Positions 17,083 to 26,514 of a DNA stretch of 64,000 nt are shown piece by piece. Origin of the DNA: Streptomyces griseoviridis (GTDB lineage Bacteria; Actinomycetota; Actinomycetes; Streptomycetales; Streptomycetaceae); contig BMSM01000006.1 of NCBI GenBank assembly GCA_014649155.1, positions 248,001 through 312,000 of the forward strand. Direction: 5' to 3'. Under the pieces are notes generated by a model. That model was not told the origin of the DNA, ran no database searches, and saw only the letters and a program-made list of their open reading frames with translations. Within the stretch, counting starts at the first letter, position 1. Each line of letters opens with the position of its first letter. Made by a program: the position numbers and the translations under genes.

Positions 17083-18048
17083 TCAGCTGAGCGTGACCTG
17101 CCGGTTCGTCAGTCCGCCGCGCGCCCGGCGCTCCTCCGCGGTGAGCGGCGCGTCGGCGGCCAGCGCCTCGGCGAGACGCTCGGCGAACTCGGCCGCGGGC
17201 TTCTCGATGTCCGCCGCCGAGACGGCGCCGGGCAGGTCCCAGACGGGCACGGTCAGCCCGTGGGCGCGGAAGGAACCGACCAGCCGGGTGCCCTCGCCGA
17301 GGGAGGACCGGCCCGCCGCGTGCAGCCGCGCGAGAGCGTCCAGAAGCCGCTCCTCCTCGTACGGCATGACCCAGCGCAGGTGGTTCTTGTCCGGCGTCTC
17401 GCACCAGTAGGCGGCGTCCACGCCCTGGAGCCGGACGGTCGGGATCGCCGCGGCGTTGGCGCGCTCCAGGGAGGCGGTCACCTCGGGCGTGGCGTTCTCC
17501 GCGTCCGGGACCCAGAACTCGAAGCCCTCGTGCACCACCGGCTCGAACGTGCCCTCGGGGTCGAGCAGGTCCTGGAGCCGGGGCCCGTCGGCCGGCGCCC
17601 TGCGGGACTGGACCGGCGAACCCGGCGCGGCCTCCAGGGCACGCTGGAGGGTGTCGGCGAGGTCGCGGCTGATGTCGCCGGACGGCGTGTCGTTCTGGAG
17701 GCCGAGCAGGACCGAGCCGTCGTCGCGGCGCAGCGCCGGCCAGGCCATCGGCAGCACCGTGGCCAGGGTGACGGACGGGACGCCCTCGGGGAGACCGCCC
17801 TTCAGCGTCAGCTCCGCCGTGGCCGCCGGCACCAGCTCGCGCAGCGCCACCCAGTCGCCCTCGCCGGGCAGGCCCTCGAACGGGCGCTGCACCAGCTCGG
17901 TGACGGCCTGGGCGGCGGCCCGGCCGTGACACGCCTTGTACCGTCGGCCGCTGCCGCACGGGCAGGGCTCGCGGGCGCCGACGACCGGGACCTCCGCGTC
18001 GGTGAACTGCGGCCGCTCGGCCTTCGTCTGGGGTCGCTTCTTGGCCAT
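17083..18048 (-). CDS. DUF5926/SEC-C motif protein
   Basis: A 321-residue protein with an N-terminal SEC-C zinc-binding motif (PCPCGSGRRYKACHG, about residues 28-43) and a long alpha/beta region without a recognised catalytic motif. SEC-C motifs bind zinc and mediate protein-protein or nucleic-acid contacts, as in SecA. The family is conserved in actinobacteria and of unknown function. The ATG at 18046-18048 (MAKKRPQTK) is preceded by GGGAGA at good spacing; upstream in-frame starts lack a site. Confidence 0.85.
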   Translation of the reverse strand: MAKKRPQTKAERPQFTDAEVPVVGAREPCPCGSGRRYKACHGRAAAQAVTELVQRPFEGLPGEGDWVALRELVPAATAELTLKGGLPEGVPSVTLATVLPMAWPALRRDDGSVLLGLQNDTPSGDISRDLADTLQRALEAAPGSPVQSRRAPADGPRLQDLLDPEGTFEPVVHEGFEFWVPDAENATPEVTASLERANAAAIPTVRLQGVDAAYWCETPDKNHLRWVMPYEEERLLDALARLHAAGRSSLGEGTRLVGSFRAHGLTVPVWDLPGAVSAADIEKPAAEFAERLAEALAADAPLTAEERRARGGLTNRQVTLS

Positions 18049-18275
18049 CGTGGGTGTCTCCCGGTTACGGCTCATCTCGTACGGGCGCGAGCCTAGCCGC
18101 TCGCGTCGGGGCGGACGGGTCCCTGTGGACAACCGCGGGGCAGCCCTGGGGCGCTCCCGGGACGTCCCGGCTCCGGAGCCTCGAAGACGTGCCGGTGCGG
18201 ACCCTCAAGGGCCTCTCGGCCCGCGCCCCCGAGGACTGCCGGCCCGGTGTCCCGACGACGTCCCGGTCCGGAGCC

Positions 18276-18369
18276 CGAAGGTGTCTCGTCCCGGATCCCC
18301 GAAGACGTCTCAGCCCGGGGCCGGGCTCGAAGACGTCTCAGGCCGGGGCCGGCCTCGAAGACGTCTCAG
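18276..18369. repeat. 28-bp tandem repeat running through the 3' end of the HATPase gene
   Basis: CGAAGACGTCTCAG recurs at 18300-18313, 18328-18341 and 18356-18369 with a 28-bp period; a diverged copy is at 18276-18289. The linker between cores is a GGCCGGGGCC-type palindrome and the core contains the palindrome AGACGTCT. The last unit contains the stop codon of the gene at 18366-18917, so copies lie in its 3' untranslated region. The 317-base gap 18049-18365 otherwise holds no gene. Confidence 0.75.
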
Positions 18370-18917
18370 CCCAGATCCTCGAAGGCGTCCGCGAAGTCCA
18401 GGCCCGGGATGTCCGCCACCGCCGGGGCGCCCACGCGCGCGGCGAAGTCGTCACGCCGGTGCCCCGCGTCGGGGTCGTACACGTCGTCGTGGACGACGAC
18501 CCAGACGGTGACCTCGCCGCCGGCGTCGTCGCGGACGCCCCAGTCGTCGGCGAGCGCCGTGATGATGTTGAGCCCGCGGCCCCCGTGTGCCGTCACCGAG
18601 GGTGTCGCCGGGGCCGGGCGGGTGGGACCGCCGCCGTCCGTCACCTCGACCAGGAGCCGGCCGCCGGGGTCCACCCGCCAGGCCGCCCGGACGTCCCCGT
18701 CACCGGCCAGGGCGTCGCCCAGGGGCCGGCCGTGCTTGCAGGCATTGCTCAAAAGTTCGGAAAGGATCAGTACGGCGTCGTCGATGACCGATTCGGTGAC
18801 CCCGCCTCTGCGCAATTGATCGCGCATGCGGTGTCGCGCTTTCCCCACGCCCGACGGACCATGGGGAACGGCCATGCTCGACGACGTCGGCACCTCCTGT
18901 GCCACCACCAACGCCAC
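18366..18917 (-). CDS. HATPase-type regulatory protein
   Basis: A 183-residue GHKL ATPase of the RsbW-like type common in Streptomyces. N box LLSNACKHG, G1 region VEVTDGGGPT and second glycine motif GGRGLNII are present. Expected to act as an anti-sigma factor or kinase in a SigB-like cascade; partner unknown. I chose the GTG at 18915-18917 because a perfect AAGGAGGT (complement of 18925-18932) lies 7 bases upstream. Starts further up lack a ribosome site, although many annotations extend the gene by several residues. Its C-terminus ends inside the 28-bp repeat. Confidence 0.85.
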   Translation of the reverse strand: MALVVAQEVPTSSSMAVPHGPSGVGKARHRMRDQLRRGGVTESVIDDAVLILSELLSNACKHGRPLGDALAGDGDVRAAWRVDPGGRLLVEVTDGGGPTRPAPATPSVTAHGGRGLNIITALADDWGVRDDAGGEVTVWVVVHDDVYDPDAGHRRDDFAARVGAPAVADIPGLDFADAFEDLG

Positions 18918-19091
18918 CCCCGAGACCTCCTTTGCCCCACGCCACGGTGTGGATGCCCCATTGGCCTGAACCGGAAACCGGCCGCTCCCCGCCCGGTGAC
19001 GCATTCGACATACCCGGACACACAGCGGACGCGCCGGTGCACAACGTGTCACCGTCCGGCCCTCCGGGCTCCCCGCGGAAGCCGGGCCGGT

Positions 19092-19919
19092 TCAGCGGCC
19101 GAGCCGGTCGAGGACCGCGCGCGGCCGGTTGGTGATGATGGCGTCCACGCCCAGGTCGACGCAGAGGTCCATGTCCTCCGGCTCGTTCACGGTCCACACG
19201 TGCACCTGGTGGCCCGCCCGCCGCAGACGCTCGATGTACGCCGGGTGGTTGCGCACGATCCGTACCGAGGGCCCGGCGATCCGGACGCCGGCCGGCAGCC
19301 GCCCGTCCCGCAGCCGGGGCGAGACGAACTGCATCAGGTACACCGTCGGCAGTGTCGGCGCGGCGGCCCGCACCCGGTGCAGCGAACGCGCCGAGAAGCT
19401 CATCACGCGCACACGTGCCTCCGCGTCGTCGGCCGGGGCGTCCAGCCCGAACCGCTTCAGCAGGGCCAGCAGCCGCTCCTCCACCTGTCCCGCCCAGCGT
19501 GTCGGGTGCTTGGTCTCGATGGCCAGTTCCACCCGGCGGCCCGCGTCGGCCACGAGTTCCAGCAGCCGCTCCAGGGTGAGGACGGAGGTCGCCTCCCGGT
19601 CCTCGGGCCGGTGCTCGTACTCCGGTTCCTCGCCGCGCACCCGCCACGCCTCGCGCGTCTTCCAGGAACCGAAGTCCAGCGCCGCCAGATCGGCCAGCTC
19701 CATGGCCGAGACCGCGCCGCGGCCGTTGGACGTACGGTTGACGCGGCGGTCGTGCACACAGACCAGATGGCCGTCGGAGGTCAGGCGCACATCGCACTCG
19801 AGGGCGTCCGCGCCCTCCTCGATGGCCTTCCGGTACGCGGCGAGGGTGTGCTCGGGAGCTTCGTCCGAGGCCCCGCGATGGGCGACGACCTGGATGCGGT
19901 GCTGTCGTGCGTGGGTCAC
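19092..19919 (-). CDS. Glycerophosphodiester phosphodiesterase
   Basis: A 275-residue TIM-barrel enzyme that hydrolyses deacylated phospholipids to glycerol 3-phosphate and an alcohol. Catalytic residues are seen in VVAHRGAS (His), ALECDVRLTSDG (Glu, Asp) and VCVHD (His). There is no signal peptide, so it is cytoplasmic. The stretch 18918-19091 after it contains only the start region of the next gene. It is divergent from the HtrA-like gene across a 311-base interval. Confidence 0.93.
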   Translation of the reverse strand: MTHARQHRIQVVAHRGASDEAPEHTLAAYRKAIEEGADALECDVRLTSDGHLVCVHDRRVNRTSNGRGAVSAMELADLAALDFGSWKTREAWRVRGEEPEYEHRPEDREATSVLTLERLLELVADAGRRVELAIETKHPTRWAGQVEERLLALLKRFGLDAPADDAEARVRVMSFSARSLHRVRAAAPTLPTVYLMQFVSPRLRDGRLPAGVRIAGPSVRIVRNHPAYIERLRRAGHQVHVWTVNEPEDMDLCVDLGVDAIITNRPRAVLDRLGR

Positions 19920-20030
19920 CGCGACATGGTGTCACCGCGCGGGGGCGCACGGGGGACGGAAGCCGGAGCGCGGGCGGGGAACAGCTGAGGAACAGCCGGG
20001 ACACAGTCGGGGGCATCAAGGCCGGTATGT

Positions 20031-20049
20031 CTTACATTTCCTATGTAAG
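20031..20049. promoter_or_regulatory. AT-rich inverted repeat upstream of the HtrA-like gene
   Basis: CTTACAT (20031-20037) and ATGTAAG (20043-20049) form a perfect 7-bp inverted repeat with a 5-base spacer, strikingly AT-rich for this genome. It lies 182 bases before the protease start, in the 311-base interval shared with the divergent phosphodiesterase gene. It looks like a dimeric regulator site; which regulator is not known. Confidence 0.5.
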
Positions 20050-20230
20050 AAAGAACCACGGACGCACAGCGACGGCTTATGGTGCTCTGACGGCCCGTGG
20101 GAAAAGCTGGCGGCATACAAGAAGACATGCACAGCTACAACGCGCCGGACCGTCGAGGCCGGCGTGCACGAGCGTGGCTGAGTACGACTCAGTGTGACCG
20201 AACAACAGCCGTGGATCGAGGAGAAAAGCT

Positions 20231-21670
20231 GTGAGCACCGAGAACGAGGGCACCGCGGTACCTCCGGCCCCGTCCGCACCCCCCGTGCCGGTGGACTCCC
20301 CCGCAGCCTCCCCGCAGCAGCCGGCCCCGCAGCCCGGCGCCCCGGCAGCGCAGGCCGGGCACCCCGGCCACGGGGCGAACCCGTACGGGCCCGGCCCCGC
20401 CGCGCAGGGCTCGGCCCCCGACGCCTCCTGGCCCCCGCCCGCGCCGCCGGCCACCCCGTACGGGGGCGGCGACGGCACGGGTGGCGGCTACGGCGGCCCG
20501 GGAGGCGGTCCCGGCGGCTGGGGAGCCGCGTACCAGCCGCCCCCGCCGAAGTCCGGTCGCGGCCGCGGCGGACTGATCGCCGCGGTCGCGGTCGCCGCCC
20601 TGGTGGCGGGCGGACTGGGCGGTGGCCTCGGCTACACCCTGGCGGAGAACAACGACTCGGGCTCCACCACGGTCTCCGCCTCGGACACCGGCGGCTCCGT
20701 CAAGCGCGACGCGGGCACCATCGCGGGCGTCGCCGCCAAGGCGCTGCCCAGCACGGTCACCATCGAGGCCGAGAGCACCAGCGGCGAGGGCGGCACCGGC
20801 ACCGGCTTCGTCTTCGACAAGCAGGGCCACATCCTGACCAACAACCACGTGGTGGCCGAGGCGGTCGACGGCGGCAAGCTGACCGCGACCTTCCCCGACG
20901 GCAAGAAGTACAACGCCTCGGTGGTCGGCCACGCCCAGGGCTACGACGTCGCCGTCATCAAGCTGGCGAACGCGCCCTCGAACCTGAACCCGCTCCCCCT
21001 CGGGAACTCCGACCAGGTGGCCGTGGGCGACTCCACCATCGCCATCGGCGCCCCCTTCGGCCTGTCCAACACCGTCACCACGGGCATCATCAGCGCCAAG
21101 GACCGCCCCGTCGCCTCCAGCGACGGCAGCTCCACCAGCAAGGCGTCCTACATGAGCGCGCTCCAGACCGACGCCTCCATCAACCCGGGCAACTCCGGCG
21201 GCCCGCTGCTGGACGCCCAGGGCAACGTCATCGGCATCAACTCCGCGATCCAGTCCGCGAGCAACGGCCTCGGCGGCACCGGCCAGGCCGGCTCCATCGG
21301 CCTCGGCTTCGCCATCCCGATCAACCAGGCCAAGTACGTCGCCCAGCAGCTGATCAAGACCGGCAAGCCGGTGTACGCGAGGATCGGCGCGTCCGTCTCC
21401 CTGGAGGAGACGACGGACGGCGCCCAGATCACCGAGCAGGGCGTCGGCGGCGCCGAGCCCGTCGAGGCGGGCGGCCCCGCCGACAAGGCCGGCCTCAAGC
21501 CCGGCGACGTGATCACCAAGCTGGACGACCACGTCATCGACAGCGGCCCCACCCTGATCGGCGAGATCTGGACCCACCAGCCCGGTGACAAGGTCGAGGT
21601 CACCTACGAGCGCGGCGGCAAGGAGAACACGGTGGAACTCACCCTGGGCTCCAAGACGGGCGACGACTGA
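20231..21670 (+). CDS. HtrA/DegP-type serine protease with PDZ domain
   Basis: A 479-residue membrane-anchored protease. A Pro/Ala/Gly-rich cytoplasmic N-terminus (1-115) is followed by one membrane helix (about 118-140) and an extracellular trypsin-like domain with His in NNHVV, Asp in YDVAVIK and Ser in PGNSGGPLL. A single PDZ domain follows from about residue 380 (AGLKPGDVITKLDD). Such proteases degrade misfolded exported proteins. The GTG at 20231 follows GAGGAG at 7-base spacing. Likely stress controlled, given the upstream inverted repeat. Confidence 0.93.
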   Translation: MSTENEGTAVPPAPSAPPVPVDSPAASPQQPAPQPGAPAAQAGHPGHGANPYGPGPAAQGSAPDASWPPPAPPATPYGGGDGTGGGYGGPGGGPGGWGAAYQPPPPKSGRGRGGLIAAVAVAALVAGGLGGGLGYTLAENNDSGSTTVSASDTGGSVKRDAGTIAGVAAKALPSTVTIEAESTSGEGGTGTGFVFDKQGHILTNNHVVAEAVDGGKLTATFPDGKKYNASVVGHAQGYDVAVIKLANAPSNLNPLPLGNSDQVAVGDSTIAIGAPFGLSNTVTTGIISAKDRPVASSDGSSTSKASYMSALQTDASINPGNSGGPLLDAQGNVIGINSAIQSASNGLGGTGQAGSIGLGFAIPINQAKYVAQQLIKTGKPVYARIGASVSLEETTDGAQITEQGVGGAEPVEAGGPADKAGLKPGDVITKLDDHVIDSGPTLIGEIWTHQPGDKVEVTYERGGKENTVELTLGSKTGDD

Positions 21671-21730
21671 CCCGGCCTCCGCCCGCTGCCGGTACGCTGT
21701 ACCCGCCCCGCTCCCAGCGGACCGGGGCGA

Positions 21731-21817
21731 GGTGGGTTGCCCGAGCGGCCTAAGGGAACGGTCTTGAAAACCGTCGTGGCGGCGACGTCACCGTGGGTTC
21801 AAATCCCACACCCACCG
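21731..21817 (+). tRNA. tRNA-Ser (anticodon UGA)
   Basis: An 87-base class II tRNA with a long variable arm. Acceptor GGTGGGT pairs with ACCCACC (21810-21816), discriminator G; CCA is not encoded. The anticodon stem ACGGT/ACCGT encloses CTTGAAA, so the anticodon is TGA at 21765-21767, reading UCA and related serine codons. Confidence 0.95.
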
Positions 21818-21837
21818 CACCCGGAGACGGCCCCTGA

Positions 21838-22737
21838 TCAGGCACCACGGTCAGGGGTCGTTCCCTGTCCGGGGTCCGTCGGCCGGGTCAGGCGGGCGGC
21901 CGAGGTGATGGTGGCGCGGGCCTCCTGTTCGGAGAGGCCGGTGCGGCGGGCCGCGGTGATCAGGGCGTCGGTGAGGGCGGGGCCGATGCCGTTCTCGTAG
22001 GCGCGGCAGGCCGCCCAGAACAGGCGGGTGTTGCGTTGGCCCTCGTGCGCGGCGAGGACGAACTGCACGAGGCCCTGGCCGTGCGCGCCGCCCGGGGAGG
22101 GCGTGGAGCGGTGTGCGCGGGGCGCGGGGAGCAGCAGGCGCAGGAGGGCGCGCGGGCAGGGCGCGGGCGCGAGGTGCGCGGTCCCGGGGGCCGTGGTGTA
22201 CGCGCCGTGCCGGGTGCGGGAGCCGGGGCCGACCAGGTAGCCGCCGGCGCCGCGGACGTCGATGCCGGGGGCGAGGCGGCCGGCGGAGTTGGGGACGGCG
22301 ACGCCGGGCGGGCCGGTCAGCCACAGGTGGCGTCCGCCGCTGGGGGTGAGGACGACCACCGTGGGCGGGATCGTGAACAGGTGGCGCAGGGCCAGTTCGC
22401 GCAGGGCGGCCGAGGAGTCGCCCGTCGCCTTCGTGTCCAGGTCGATGCCGATGAGGTGGTGCGGCGGCAGGCCGCAGGCGATGCCGTAGCCCGTGGCCCA
22501 GGGGGCGGCCGCGAACAGCTCGCGGACGCGGTCGGGGTCGCTCGTCGCGTCGTGGACCCCGTGGCCGGGCCGGCCGCACTCGCCGTGGCAGGGCGCGGCG
22601 CCGGGGTCGTCGCGGTGCGGGGAGCGCAGGGCCGGGAGCTTGGTGCGGGAGAGCGGGATGACGGCCAGACCGCGTTCGGCGGCTGACAGGGCGTGTGCGA
22701 GGGCCGGCGTCCTGGCCTGCCGGTGGGTGGTGGCCAT
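21838..22737 (-). CDS. Bifunctional DNA primase/polymerase (prim-pol domain) protein
   Basis: A 299-residue protein with a prim-pol (archaeo-eukaryotic primase-type) domain. The catalytic acidic motif is present as GIDLDTK, followed by the basic/His segment GGRHLWL and the PGIDVRGAGGYLVGPGS motif. A Cys/His group (PCHGECGRPGHGVHD) may bind zinc. No helicase domain follows, so it is a stand-alone domain, as in many Streptomyces genomes; its role in repair or in mobile-element replication is unknown. It lies just after tRNA-Ser(UGA), convergent with it, which could reflect past integration at the tRNA, but no integrase is nearby. Confidence 0.85.
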   Translation of the reverse strand: MATTHRQARTPALAHALSAAERGLAVIPLSRTKLPALRSPHRDDPGAAPCHGECGRPGHGVHDATSDPDRVRELFAAAPWATGYGIACGLPPHHLIGIDLDTKATGDSSAALRELALRHLFTIPPTVVVLTPSGGRHLWLTGPPGVAVPNSAGRLAPGIDVRGAGGYLVGPGSRTRHGAYTTAPGTAHLAPAPCPRALLRLLLPAPRAHRSTPSPGGAHGQGLVQFVLAAHEGQRNTRLFWAACRAYENGIGPALTDALITAARRTGLSEQEARATITSAARLTRPTDPGQGTTPDRGA

Positions 22738-23110
22738 GGATTCATGGTCGTACGGGTGTTCGAGAAAAGGAAGGGGGAGTGCGGCCGACGCGCCGGGCGG
22801 GGTCGGGAAGGGCGGATGCGGCGGAACGCTTCGCCCCTTGTGGGGCTTGGGGTGTTGATGCCTTTCCTGCCCCTGGGTGGGACGCAAGGGGCGCAAAAGG
22901 GTTTATCGACTTGTCCTCACGCTTGAGGGCGAATCAGGGTCCTCGGGCTGGTTCGCGGGGGACGCGATGGGCAACTCTGATCACGCGACGTCGTGCAAGT
23001 CGCCGGGGCGGACGGCCAACTGCCCTGGTGAAAGGGCTTGTTCAGGTCTGGTTCACGTACTTCTCGCGCTGTCGGCAGCTGGCCGGTGCGCATCTTTCAG
23101 GAGGAACAAC
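22738..23110. other. Gene-free interval upstream of the small secreted protein
   Basis: A 373-base region between divergent genes. It contains short GGGGC/GCCCC pairings (CGCCCCTTGTGGGGC at about 22831-22845) and ends in the AGGAGG site of the gene at 23111. I could not assign a promoter, riboswitch or RNA. Open frames crossing it are accidental. Confidence 0.5.
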
Positions 23111-23437
23111 ATGGCAAGCATCCGTACCGCCCGCGTCATCGCCGCCGTCTCCGCCCTGCCGCTGGCCGCCGCCCTCTTCGCCGGCGTGGCCGCGGCCGAC
23201 AGCGGCGCCTTCGCGGACGACGGAGCGAACGCGACCGCCGCGGAGGGCTACGCCGGCATCATCGGCAGCGGCGTCGGTGACGACAACAACGGCAACTCGG
23301 CGACCACCCAGCAGCAGGCGGTCGGCTCCGGTGCCACGAACCAGAACAACACCGCGCAGGTCGACGGCTCCGCCTTCACGGCCATCAACCAGGGCAACGA
23401 CAACGTCTCCGTCAACTTCACGCCGCTGTGGTGGTGA
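23111..23437 (+). CDS. Small secreted Asn/Gln-rich protein, curlin-like pattern
   Basis: A 108-residue protein with a Sec signal peptide (about 1-30, cut near VAAADS). The mature part is rich in Asn, Gln, Gly, Ala and Thr, with the short pattern NSATTQQQAVGSGATNQNN then NTAQVDG and AINQGNDNVSVN, and ends FTPLWW. This spacing resembles the QxGxxNxAxVxQ repeats of amyloid curlins, but there are only about two units and no exact match. It is not a chaplin (no Cys, no GN-rich chaplin motif) and not a rodlin. AGGAGG precedes the ATG. Function unknown; a surface or spore-coat role is a guess. Confidence 0.8.
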   Translation: MASIRTARVIAAVSALPLAAALFAGVAAADSGAFADDGANATAAEGYAGIIGSGVGDDNNGNSATTQQQAVGSGATNQNNTAQVDGSAFTAINQGNDNVSVNFTPLWW

Positions 23438-23729
23438 GCTGAGGGACGGCGCGGGCGCGGGCCCACCCGGCACCGGCGCCGCCCCTCATTCCGAGTGCGG
23501 GTGTGCTTCATGGGGTCGCATGGCGTCCGCGCGGCGGTACTTCGGTGCCGTCGCGCGGACGTGTCCCGGGCCCTGCCGGGCACCGCCCCCAGGGGTGATC
23601 CCCGACGCGTCCTCCTCCCTCGTCCACCTTCAGGAGGTGCAGCTCGCCCCACCCCTACAACCTGAGGCGGAGTCCGCTTCGGGACCTGCGGCCGATCCGG
23701 CGCGCACCCGGCGCTCCTAGCGTTGAGGC

Positions 23730-24314
23730 ATGACCACACCCGTCTGCACCAGGGCTTCGGACGCCGCGACGGCGGCGCCGCGGACGTTCCCGCACCCGCC
23801 GCTGCCCTACTCGTCGTACCCCTCCTTCGCGTCGTACGTGAAGGCCCGGCAGCCGGTGCTGCTGCGCACCGCGCGGTCGCTGACCGCGAACCCGAGCGAC
23901 GCGGAAGACCTGTTGCAGACCGCGCTCACCAAGACCTACGTGGCCTGGGAGCGGATCGAGGACCACCGGGCGCTCGACGGTTACGTCCGGCGCGCGCTGC
24001 TGAACACGCGGACGTCGCAGTGGCGCAAGCGCAAGGTCGACGAGTACGCCTGTGACGAGCTGCCCGAGCCGGAGCCGGTGCCCGGCGGGAACGACCCGGC
24101 CGAGCAGCAGGCGCTGCACGACGCGATGTGGCGGGCGATCATGCGGCTGCCCGCGCGGCAGCGGGCGATGGTCGTCCTCAGGTACTACGAGGATCTCAGC
24201 GAGGTCCAGACGGCCGAGGTGCTCGGGGTCTCCGTCGGCACGGTGAAGTCGGCGGTCTCGCGCGCGCTGGGCAAGCTCCGCGACGACGCGGAGCTGAGCA
24301 CGGCCTTCGGCTGA
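23730..24314 (+). CDS. ECF RNA polymerase sigma factor, SigE family
   Basis: A 194-residue group 4 sigma factor. Region 2 begins near residue 32 ('YPSFASYVKARQPVLLRTA', 'DAEDLLQTALTKTY') and region 4 is at about 130-185 (LPARQRAMVVLRYYEDLSE, then the helix-turn-helix VSVGTVKSAVSRAL). It belongs to the actinobacterial SigE-like subgroup. There is no anti-sigma gene beside it; the following 345 bases hold no gene. Regulon unknown. Confidence 0.92.
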   Translation: MTTPVCTRASDAATAAPRTFPHPPLPYSSYPSFASYVKARQPVLLRTARSLTANPSDAEDLLQTALTKTYVAWERIEDHRALDGYVRRALLNTRTSQWRKRKVDEYACDELPEPEPVPGGNDPAEQQALHDAMWRAIMRLPARQRAMVVLRYYEDLSEVQTAEVLGVSVGTVKSAVSRALGKLRDDAELSTAFG

Positions 24315-24560
24315 GCACGCCGGCCGCACGTACCCGCCTGGGCCCGCCGCCGAGCGTCCCGGGCACGTACCCCGCCTCGGTGCGCGGCCGGGCACCTTGC
24401 CCCCGGCATCGCGACTGAGCACACCCGAGCCCCCAGCCGGGCGGCCTGGCCCGGGCCCCTCGCCCGGTATTCCGGCCCTCGCCCGGTTTTCCGGCCCGAG
24501 CCCCTCCGCCGGGCGCCTCCCCCGCGCAGGGCCGTGAACCGAGCGGACGCGACCCCGTGG

Positions 24561-24619
24561 CCGGCCGATCGGACTCGTACGTGATCGATCATCGGCCGGT
24601 AGTGACATACCACTTGGTA
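24561..24619. promoter_or_regulatory. Two inverted repeats upstream of the acyl-CoA synthetase gene
   Basis: CCGGCCGAT (24561-24569) and ATCGGCCGG (24591-24599) form a 9-bp inverted repeat with a 21-base spacer. Next to it, TACCACTTGGTA (24608-24619) has 5-bp arms TACCA/TGGTA. They lie 60-120 bases before the synthetase start, in the 365-base gene-free interval 24315-24679, and are candidate operators for a fatty-acid type regulator. Confidence 0.4.
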
Positions 24620-24679
24620 CGTGCGCAGAATCAGCGCACCCATGCCGCCGCGTAGGCAATGTCGCCCCGGGAGGTCACC

Positions 24680-26350
<1,671 letters not shown>

Positions 26351-26354
26351 CCCG

Positions 26355-26514
26355 CCGGTGAGCCTGGTAGGGGCACCCACCGGTGACCTGCCGGTGAGCC
26401 TGGTAGGGGCACCCACCGGTGACCTGCCGGTGAGCCTGGTAGGGGCACGTGCCTGTGACCTGCCGGTGAGCCCGGTAGGTCACGCGCCTGCGATCCGCCG
26501 GACGCCCGGGTTGG
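26355..26514. repeat. 36-bp tandem repeat between convergent genes
   Basis: Units start at 26355, 26391, 26427 and 26463 with an exact 36-bp period; a fifth diverged unit starts near 26498. Each unit begins CCGGTGAGCCTGGTAGGGGC and contains CACCGG...CCGGTG arms that can fold into a small hairpin across the unit boundary. The array fills the whole interval between the convergent acyl-CoA synthetase and MFS genes, and both gene ends (GTCACGCTCCTGTG) look related to repeat sequence. Confidence 0.85.

Noticed and set aside
18276..18369. CRISPR array
   Set aside because: The 28-bp period has no unique spacers; units are contiguous and the linker is itself repeated. The same holds for the 36-, 42- and 21-bp arrays.
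21731..22737. Integrated element at tRNA-Ser(UGA)
   Set aside because: A prim-pol gene next to a tRNA suggested an integrated plasmid, but there is no integrase, excisionase, transfer gene or duplicated tRNA 3' end in the window.
22920..23060. c-di-AMP (ydaO) riboswitch upstream of the secreted protein
   Set aside because: GC-rich leader with CGGGGGACGCGATGGGC looked suggestive, but the conserved core elements of the family cannot be matched.
23111..23437. Chaplin or rodlin
   Set aside because: No chaplin cysteines or chaplin core sequence and no rodlin motif; only size, secretion and polar composition are shared.
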